A stretch of 64,000 bases of DNA from contig CM046837.1 of assembly GCA_025618425.1 (NCBI GenBank), positions 26,531,793-26,595,792 on the forward strand. Direction: 5' to 3'. Shown here piece by piece: positions 55,601 through 64,000 of the stretch; within the stretch, counting starts at the first letter, position 1, and every line of letters begins with the position of its first letter. Both the position numbers and the translations under genes were made by a program. The notes beneath the pieces were generated by a model. That model worked only from the letters and a program-made list of their open reading frames with translations, searched no databases and had not been told where the DNA came from. Source of the DNA: Heliocidaris tuberculata (taxonomy: Eukaryota > Echinodermata > Echinoidea > Camarodonta > Echinometridae).

Positions 55601-58205
55601 TGCAATTTCATGCTATTAATTAGTAGTGCGCAAGTCGTAATATAAGATTGGAACTCGAATCCAGGCTTTTTTAAACATTGCCAACGCTTTCAAAGGGACA
55701 TTCAGACGGATTTTACATTTATCTCATGAATAGGATACAACCTGAAATACTATCATGGTGAAGAGGAAAGCAAGTACAACATTTTGGTGCAATTAGCAAT
55801 TTCATATTATTAATTAGTAGTGCGCAAGTCGGATTATAAGATGGCAAATCGAATGAAAAACCTATTAAAACATTGCCAACGCTTTCAAAGGGACTTTCAG
55901 ACGGATTTTACATCTACTTTGCAGACTTGGATGCTTTTATAACTTTCCAACGCGAATAGGATAGAAGCTGAAAATACTGCCATCCTGTAGAAGAGCGCAA
56001 GTACAACATTTTGGTGCAATTTGCATCCTCATCTGATTAGTCAGTAGTCGCATTATAAGATTACAAATCGAATGAAAGCCTAGTAATACATTGCCAACGC
56101 TTTTCATGGGACATTTAGACGAATTTTACATTTATCTTATGAATAGGATACAACCTGATATACTATCATGGTGAAGAGGAAAGCAAGTACAACATTATGG
56201 TGCCATTTGCAATTTGCATCCTCATCTGATTAGTCAGTAGTCGCATTACAAAATTGCAAATCGAATGAAAGCCTAGTAATACATTGCCAACGCTTTTCAT
56301 GGGACATTTAGACGAATTTTACATTCATCTCGTAAATAGGATACAACCTGAAATAGCATGGTAGCATGATAGCATGATAGCATGGTGAAGAGGAAAGCAA
56401 GTACAACATTTTGGTGCAACTTGCAATTTCATACTATTAATTGGTAGTGCGCAAGTCGCATTATAAGATTGCAAATCGAATCCAGGCCTGTTAAAACATT
56501 GCCAACGTTTTCAAAAGGACATTTAGACGAATTTTACATTCATCTCGTGAATAGGATACAACCTGAAATACTATCATGGTGAAGAGGAAAGCAGGTACAA
56601 CATTATGGTGCAATTTGCAATTTCATACTATTAATTGGTAGTGCGCAAGTCGCATTATAAGATTACAAATCGAATGAAAAACCTATTAAAACATGATTGC
56701 CAACGCTTTAAAAGGGACTTTCAGACGAATTTTACATCTACTTTGCAGACTTGGATGCTTTATAACTTTCCAACGCGAATAGGTTACAAGCTGAAAATAC
56801 TACCATGCTGTAGAAGAGCGCAAGTACAACCTCGTGGTGCAATTCGCAATCTCATACGATTAGTTAGTAGTGCATAAATCGCATTATAAGATTGCAAATC
56901 GAATGAAAACCTAGTAATACATTGCCAAGGCTTTTCATGGGACATTTAGACGAATTTTACATTCATCTCGTGAATAGGATACAACCTGAAATACTATCAT
57001 GGTGAAGAGGAAAGCAAGTACAACATTTTGGTGCAATTAGCAATTTCATATTATTAATTAGTAGTGCGCAAGTCGGATTATAAGATGGCAAATCGAATGA
57101 AAAACCTATTAAAACATTGCCAACGCTTTCAAAGGGACTTTCAGACGGATTTTACATCTACTTTGCAGACTTGGATGCTTTTATAACTTTCCAACGCGAA
57201 TAGGATAGAAGCTGAAAATACTGCCATGCTGTAGAAGAGCGCAAGTACAACATTTTGGTGCAATTTGCATCCTCATCTGATTAGTCAGTAGTCGCATTAT
57301 AAGATTGCAAATCGAATGAAAGCCTAGTAATACATTGCCAACGCTTTTCATGGGACATTTAGACGAATTTTACATTCATCTCGTGAATAGGATACAACCT
57401 GAAAATACTATCATGGTGAAGAGGAAAGCAAGTACAACATTTTGGTGCAATTTGCAATTTCATACTATTAGTTAGTAGTGCGCAAGTCGCATTATAAGAT
57501 TGCAAATCGAATGAAAGCCTAGTAATACATTGCCAACGCTTTTCATGGGACATTTAGACGAATTTTACATTTATCTCGTGAATAGGATACAACCTGAAAT
57601 ACTATCATGGTGAAGAGGAAAGCAAGTACAACATTTTGGTGCAATTTGCAATTTCATGCTATTAATTAGTAGTGCGCAAGTCGTAATAAAAGATTACAAA
57701 TCGAATCCAGGCCTGTTAAAACATTGCCAACGCTTTCAAAGGGACATTCAGACGAATTTTACATTTATCTCGTGAATAGGATACAACCTGAAATACTATC
57801 ATGGTGAAGAGGAAAGCAAGTACAACATTTTGGTGCAATTTGCAATTTCATACTATTAATTAGTAGTGCAAAGTCGCGTTATAAGATTGCAAATTTGAAT
57901 GAAAAACCTATTAAAACATTGCCAACGCTTTCAAAGGGATTTTCAGACGAATCTTACATCTACTTGGCAGACTTGGATGCTTTATAACTTTCCAACGCGA
58001 ATAGGTTACAAGCTGAAAATACTGCCATGCTGTAAAGGAGCGCAAGTACAACATTTTGGCGCAATTTGCATCCTCATCTGATTAGTCAGTAGTCGCATTA
58101 TAAGATTGCAAATCGAATGAAAGCCTAGTAATACATTGCGAACGCTTTTCATGGGACATTTAGACGAATTTTACATTCATCTCGTAAATAGGATACAACC
58201 TGAAA
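50456..58205 (+). repeat. Two tandem HOR units of exactly 3,875 bp
   Basis: Cassette-to-cassette distances are 3,875 bp for 50456 to 54331 and again for 54331 to 58206. Each unit splits into 2,023 and 1,852 bp at its second cassette (52479 and 56354). A related 3,871-bp unit is at 42138-46008. Visible differences are few, for example GCTGTAG against CCTGTAG near 52110/55985, and GTAAAACATT against GTACAACATT near 51511/55386. The right part of unit 2 (57359-57560) is more altered. Confidence 0.88.
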
Positions 58206-60534
58206 TAGCATGGTAGCATGATAGCATGATAGCATGGTGAAGAGGAAAGCAAGTACAACATTTTGGTGCAACTTGCAATTTCATACTATTAATTGGTAGT
58301 GCGCAAGTCGCATTATAAGATTGCAAATCGAAGCCAGGCCTGTTAAAACATTGCCAACGATTTCAAAAGGACATTTAGACGAATTTTACATTCATCTCGT
58401 GAATAGTATACAACCTGAAATACTATCATGGTGAAGAGGAAAGCAGGTACAACATTATGGTGCAATTTACAATTTCATACTATTAATTGGTAGTGGGCAA
58501 GTCGCATTATAAGATTGCAAATCGAATGAAAAACCTATTAAAACATTGCCAACGCTTTCAAAGGGATTTTCAGACGAATCTTACATCTACTTGGCAGACT
58601 TGGATGCTTTATAACTTTCCAACGCGAATAGGTTACAAGCTGAAAATACTGCCATGCTGTAGAACAGCGCACGTACAAACTCGTGGTACAATTTGCAATC
58701 TCATACGATTAGTTAGTAGTGCGTAAGTCGCATTATAAGATTGCAAATCGAATGAAAGCCTAGTAATACATTGCCAACGCTTTTCATAGGACATTTAGAC
58801 GAATTTTACATTCATCTCGTGAATAGGATACAACCTGAAAATACTACCATACTGAAGAAGAGCGCAAGTACAACCTCGTGGTGCAATTTGCAATCTCATA
58901 CGATTAGTTAGTAGTGCGTAAGTCGCATTATAAGATTGCAAATCGAATGAAAGCCTAGTAATACATTGCCAACGCTTTTCATAGGACATTTAGACGAATT
59001 TTACATTCATCTCGTGAATAGGATACAACCTGAAAATACTACCATACTGAAGAAGAGCGCAAGTACAACCTCGTGGTGCAATTTGCAATCTCATACGATT
59101 AGTCAGTAGTGCGCAAGTTGCATTATAAGATTGCAAATCGAATGAAAGCCTAGTAATACATTGCCAACGCTTTTCATGGGACATTTAGACGAATTTTACA
59201 TTTATCTCGTGAATAGGATACAACCTAAAAATACTATCATGGTGAAGAGGAAAGCAAGTACAACATTTTGGTACAATTTGCAATCTCATACTATTAGTTA
59301 GTAGTGCGTAAGTCGCATTATAAGATTGCAAATCGAATGAAAGCCTAGTAATACATTGCCAACGCTTTTCATGGGACATTTAGACGAATTTTACATTCAT
59401 CTCGTGAATAGGATACAACCTGAAATACTATCATGGTGAAGAGGAAAGCAAGTACAACATTTTGGTGCAATTTGCAATTTCATGCTATTAATTAGTAGTG
59501 CGCAAGTCGTAATATAAGATTGGAACTCGAATCCAGGCTTTTTTAAACATTGCCAACGCTTTCAAAGGGACATTCAGACGGATTTTACATTTATCTCATG
59601 AATAGGATACAACCTGAAATACTATCATGGTGAAGAGGAAAGCAAGTACAACATTTTGGTGCAATTAGCAATTTCATATTATTAATTAGTAGTGCGCAAG
59701 TCGGATTATAAGATGGCAAATCGAATGAAAAACCTATTAAAACATTGCCAACGCTTTCAAAGGGACTTTCAGACGGATTTTACATCTACTTTGCAGACTT
59801 GGATGCTTTTATAACTTTCCAACGCGAATAGGATAGAAGCTGAAAATACTGCCATGCTGTAGAAGAGCGCAAGTACAACATTTTGGTGCAATTTGCATCC
59901 TCATCTGATTAGTCAGTAGTCGCATTATAAGATTACAAATCGAATGAAAGCCTAGTAATACATTGCCAACGCTTTTCATGGGACATTTAGACGAATTTTA
60001 CATTTATCTTATGAATAGGATACAACCTGATATACTATCATGGTGAAGAGGAAAGCAAGTACAACATTATGGTGCCATTTGCAATTTGCATCCTCATCTG
60101 ATTAGTCAGTAGTCGCATTACAAAATTGCAAATCGAATGAAAGCCTAGTAATACATTGCCAACGCTTTTCATGGGACATTTAGACGAATTTTACATTCAT
60201 CTCGTAAATAGGATACAACCTGAAATAGCATGGTAGCATGATAGCATGATAGCATGGTGAAGAGGAAAGCAAGTACAACATTTTGGTGCAACTTGCAATT
60301 TCATACTATTAATTAGTAGTGCGCAAGTCGTTACATAAGATTACAAATCGAATCCAGGCCTGTTAAAACATTGCCAACGCTTTCAAAGGGACATTCAGAC
60401 GAATTTTACATTTATCTCGTGAATAGGATACAACCTGAAATACTATCATGGTGAAGAGGAAAGCAAGTACAACATTATGGTGCAATTTGCAATTTCATAC
60501 TATTAATTGGTAGTGCGCAAGTCGCATTATAAGA

Positions 60535-63450
60535 TTGCAAATCGAATCCAGGCCTGTTAAAACATTGCCAACGTTTTCAAAGGGACATTCAGACGAATTT
60601 TACATTCATCTCGTGAATAGGATACAACCTGAAATACTATCATGGTGAAGAGGAAAGCAGGTACAACATTTTGGTGCAATTTGCAATTTCATGCTATTAA
60701 TTAGTAGTGCGCAAGTCGTAATATAAGATTGCAACTCGAATCCAGGCTTATTATTAAACATTGCCAACGCTTTCAAAGGGACATTCAGACGAATTTTACA
60801 TTTATCTCATGAATAGGATACAACCTGAAATACTATCATGGTGAAGAGGAAAGCAAGTACAACATTTTGGTACAATTTGCAATCTCATACTATTAGTTAG
60901 TAGTGCGTAAGTCGCATTATAAGATTGCAAATCGAATGAAAGCCTAGTAATACATTGCCAACGCTTTTCATGGGACATTTAGACGAATTTTACATTCATC
61001 TCGTGAATAGGATACAACCTGAAATACTATCATGGTGAAGAGGAAAGCAAGTACAACATTTTGGTGCAATTAGCAATTTAATGCTATTAATTAGTAGTGC
61101 GCAAGTCGTAATATAAGATTGGAACTCGAATCCAGGCTTATTAAAACATTGCCAACGCTTTCAAAGGGATATTCAGACGAATTTTACATTTATCTCATGA
61201 ATAGGATACAACCTGATATACTATCATGGTGAAGAGGAAAGCAAGTACAACATTATGGTGCAATTTTACATTTATCTCATGAATAGGATACAACCTGAAA
61301 TACTATCATGGTGAAGAGGAAAGCAAGTACAACATTATGGTGCAATTTGCAATTTCATACTATTAATTGGTAGTGCGCAAGTCGCATTATAAGATTACAA
61401 ATCGAATGAAAAACCTATTAAAACATGATTGCCAACGCTTTAAAAGGGACTTTCAGACGAATTTTACATCTACTTTGCAGACTTGGATGCTTTATAACTT
61501 TCCAACGCGAATAGGTTACAAGCTGAAAATACTACCATGCTGTAGAAGAGCGCAAGTACAACATTTTGGTGCAATTTGCAATCTCATACGATTAGTTAGT
61601 AGTGCGTAAGTCGCATTATAAGATTGCAAATCGAATGAAAACCTAGTAATACATTGCCAACGCTTTTCATGGGACATTTAGACGAATTTTACATTCATCT
61701 CGTGAATAGGATACAACCTGAAATACTATCATGGTGAAGAGGAAAGCAAGTACAACATTTTGGTGCAATTAGCAATTTCATATTATTAATTAGTAGTGCG
61801 CAAGTCGGATTATAAGATGGCAAATCGAATGAAAAACCTATTAAAACATTGCCAACGCTTTCAAAGGGACTTTCAGACGGATTTTACATCTACTTTGCAG
61901 ACTTGGATGCTTTATAACTTTCCAACGCGAATAGGATAGAAGCTGAAAATACTGCCATGCTGTAGAAGAGCGCAAGTACAACATTTTGGTGCAATTTGCA
62001 TCCTCATCTGATTAGTCAGTAGTCGCATTATAAGATTGCAAATCGAATGAAAGCCTAGTAATACATTGCCAACGCTTTTCATGGGACATTCAGACGAATT
62101 TTACATTCATCTCGTGAATAGGATACAACCTGAAATACTATCATGGTGAAGAGGAAAGCAAGTACAACATTTTGGTGCAATTTGCAATTTCATACTATTA
62201 ATTAGTAGTGCGCAAGTCGTTACATAAGATTGCAAATCGAATCCAGGCCTGTTAAAACATTGCCAACGTTTTCAAAGGGACATTCAGACGAATTTTACAT
62301 TCATCTCGTGAATAGGATACAACCTGAAATACTATCATGGTGAAGAGGAAAGCAGGTACAACATTATGGAGCAATTTGCAATTTCATACTATTAATTGGT
62401 AGTGCGCAAGTCGTAATATAAGATTGGAACTCGAATCCAGGCTTATTATTTAAACATTGCCCTTCTTTCAAAGGGACATTCAGAAGAATTTTACATTTAT
62501 CTCATGAATAGGATACAACCTGAAATACTATCATGGTGAAGAGGAAAGCAAGTACAACATTTTGGTACAATTTGCAATCTCATACTATTAGTTAGTAGTG
62601 CGTAAGTCGCATTATAAGATTGCAAATCGAATGAAAGCCTAGTAATACATTGCCAACGCTTTTCATGGGACATTTAGACGAATTTTACATTCATCTCGTG
62701 AATAGGATACAACCTGAAATACTATCATGGTGAAGAGGAAAGCAAGTACAACATTTTGGTGCAATTAGCAATTTAATGCTATTAATTAGTAGTGCGCAAG
62801 TCGTAATATAAGATTGGAACTCGAATCCAGGCTTATTAAAACATTGCCAACGCTTTCAAAGGGATATTCAGACGAATTTTACATTTATCTCATGAATAGG
62901 ATACAACCTGATATACTATCATGGTGAAGAGGAAAGCAAGTACAACATTATGGTGCAATTTTACATTTATCTCATGAATAGGATACAACCTGAAATACTA
63001 TCATGGTGAAGAGGAAAGCAAGTACAACATTATGGTGCAATTTGCAATTTCATACTATTAATTGGTAGTGCGCAAGTCGCATTATAAGATTGCAAATCGA
63101 ATGAAAAACCTATTAAAACATGATTGCCAACGCTTTAAAAGGGACTTTCAGACGAATTTTACATCTACTTTGCAGACTTGGATGCTTTATAACTTTCCAA
63201 CGCGAATAGGTTACAAGCTGAAAATACTACCATGCTGTAGAAGAGCGCAAGTACAACCTCGTGGTGCAATTCGCAATCTCATACGATTAGTTAGTAGTGA
63301 AAAATCGCATTATAAGATTGCAAATCGAATGAAAACCTAGTAATACATTGCCAAGGCTTTTCATGGGACATTTAGACGAATTTTACATTCATCTCGTGAA
63401 TAGGATACAACCTGAAATACTATCATGGTGAAGAGGAAAGCAAGTACAAC
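60535..63450 (+). repeat. 1,695-bp tandem duplication near the right edge
   Basis: The block at about 60535-61755 recurs at 62230-63450 with an offset close to 1,695 bp. Shared oddities include AGGCTTATTATT...AAACATTGCC (60745 and 62440), GCAATTTAATGCTATT (61074 and 62769) and the mini-monomer variant. The second copy has a private damaged stretch, GCCCTTCTTTC, near 62458. This region departs from the 3,875-bp order and may be a transition to another part of the array beyond the window. Confidence 0.75.
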
Positions 63451-64000
63451 ATTTTGGTGCAATTTGCAATTTCATGCTATTAATTAGTAGTGCGCAAGTC
63501 GTAATATAAGATTGGAACTCGAATCCAGGCTTTTTTAAACATTGCCAACGCTTTCAAAGGGACATTCAGACGGATTTTACATTTATCTCATGAATAGGAT
63601 ACAACCTGAAATACTATCATGGTGAAGAGGAAAGCAAGTACAACATTTTGGTGCAATTAGCAATTTCATATTATTAATTAGTAGTGCGCAAGTCGGATTA
63701 TAAGATGGCAAATCGAATGAAAAACCTATTAAAACATTGCCAACGCTTTCAAAGGGACTTTCAGACGGATTTTACATCTACTTTGCAGACTTGGATGGTT
63801 TTATAACTTTCCAACGCGAATAGGATAGAAGCTGAAAATACTGCCATGCTGTAGAAGAGCGCAAGTACAACATTTTGGTGCAATTTGCATCCTCATCTGA
63901 TTAGTCAGTAGTCGCATTATAAGATTGCAAATCGAATGAAAGCCTAGTAATACATTGCCAACGCTTTCAAAGGGACATTCAGACGAATTTTACATTCATC

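Larger units (their letters stand above)
16846..60257 (+). repeat. TAGCATGR cassette, 4 x 8 bp, at 15 sites
   Basis: In certain type A monomers the usual ATACTATCATGG is replaced by four octamers, TAGCATGG, TAGCATGA, TAGCATGA, TAGCATGG, 32 bp in all. The cassettes start at 16846, 21289, 26653, 33211, 35231, 37701, 42138, 44157, 46009, 50456, 52479, 54331, 56354, 58206 and 60226. All have four octamers in the same order. From 42138 the intervals are 2019, 1852, 4447, 2023, 1852, 2023, 1852 and 2020 bp. The span given covers the first to the last cassette and is not itself all cassette. None is found between 4910 and 16845. Confidence 0.92.
4910..64000 (+). repeat. Main satellite array, about 300 head-to-tail monomers
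   Basis: From 4910 to the right edge the sequence is one uninterrupted tandem array in a single orientation. Landmarks shared by nearly all monomers are GCAAGTACAACATTTTGGTG, ATTAGTAGTGCGCAAGTCG, TATAAGATTGCAAATCGAAT, ACATTGCCAACGCTTT, CAGACGAATTTTACAT and GAATAGGATACAACCTGAAA. The landmark spacing at the left end is 197, 194, 227, 187, 194 and 194 bp, giving an A type near 195 bp and a B type near 227 bp. No transposon, gene or foreign insertion was seen inside it. Monomer variants recur in fixed order, so the array has higher-order structure. Length, monotony and monomer size near a nucleosome repeat suit constitutive heterochromatin, possibly centromeric or pericentromeric; that role is inferred. 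Confidence 0.97.

Noticed and set aside
5646..59379. Dozens of 64-codon minus-strand ORFs (MSHEKRW...) as a multicopy gene family
   Set aside because: They coincide exactly with the 195-bp satellite monomer. Most monomers carry a one-base deletion that breaks the frame, and no motif, promoter pattern or codon signal is visible.
6187..63340. Plus-strand 60-92-codon ORFs (MKNLLKHCQRF..., MVVRKSHYK...) as genes
   Set aside because: They are chance frames across type B monomers. They end at different points depending on which monomer follows, as expected for non-coding repeats.
4910..64000. CRISPR array
   Set aside because: The repeats are about 195-227 bp and directly abutting, with no unique spacers, and the context is eukaryotic.
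4910..64000. Hammerhead ribozyme in the satellite (retrozyme-like)
   Set aside because: The CTGATGA core with a matching GAAA was sought by eye on both strands. Only CTGATTAG and CAGATGAGG were found, which do not fit.
4910..64000. Telomeric repeat or subtelomeric end
   Set aside because: No TTAGGG-type or other telomere run was seen anywhere in the window.

Overview
The window is non-coding, AT-rich eukaryotic DNA and I find no intact gene in it. The degenerate L1/Tx1-type LINE at the left end and the very large tandem array suggest an animal, probably an invertebrate. No species can be named from the sequence. The six-frame ORFs over the array are by-products of repeated satellite monomers.

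Layout. (1) About 125-1466, minus strand: a decayed non-LTR retrotransposon. It keeps the start of an apurinic endonuclease, an internal deletion, the endonuclease-RT linker, and the first RT motifs. It is then joined to what looks like the C-terminal tail of a second kind of LINE. (2) About 1467-2440: AT-rich DNA with one AAAAC/AAC simple repeat and nothing else recognised. (3) About 2440-4630: an old, diverged tandem repeat with four copies of a module set spaced about 420-580 bp apart, and a superimposed period of about 1.0-1.1 kb. (4) 4631-4909: a short unique spacer. (5) 4910-64000: about 59 kb of uninterrupted head-to-tail satellite, roughly 300 monomers in one orientation, running off the right edge.

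The main satellite has two basic monomers: type A (194-197 bp) and type B (about 227 bp, with an extra block of about 30 bp). It also has recurrent odd forms: a 187-bp form that always follows type B, an 82-bp mini-monomer, a 292-bp fused composite, and a type A carrying a four-copy TAGCATGR cassette. These forms recur in a fixed order, so the array has a higher-order repeat (HOR) structure. Units of about 4.36-4.45 kb dominate from 15 to 30 kb. A super-unit of about 8.3-8.9 kb repeats from about 30.5 kb. Two back-to-back units of exactly 3,875 bp lie at 50456-58205. The left 12 kb lacks the TAGCATGR cassette and has its own 2,001-bp tandem duplication. The pattern fits repeated unequal exchange or segmental amplification, as in centromeric or pericentromeric satellite blocks. 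The centromere link is inference only.
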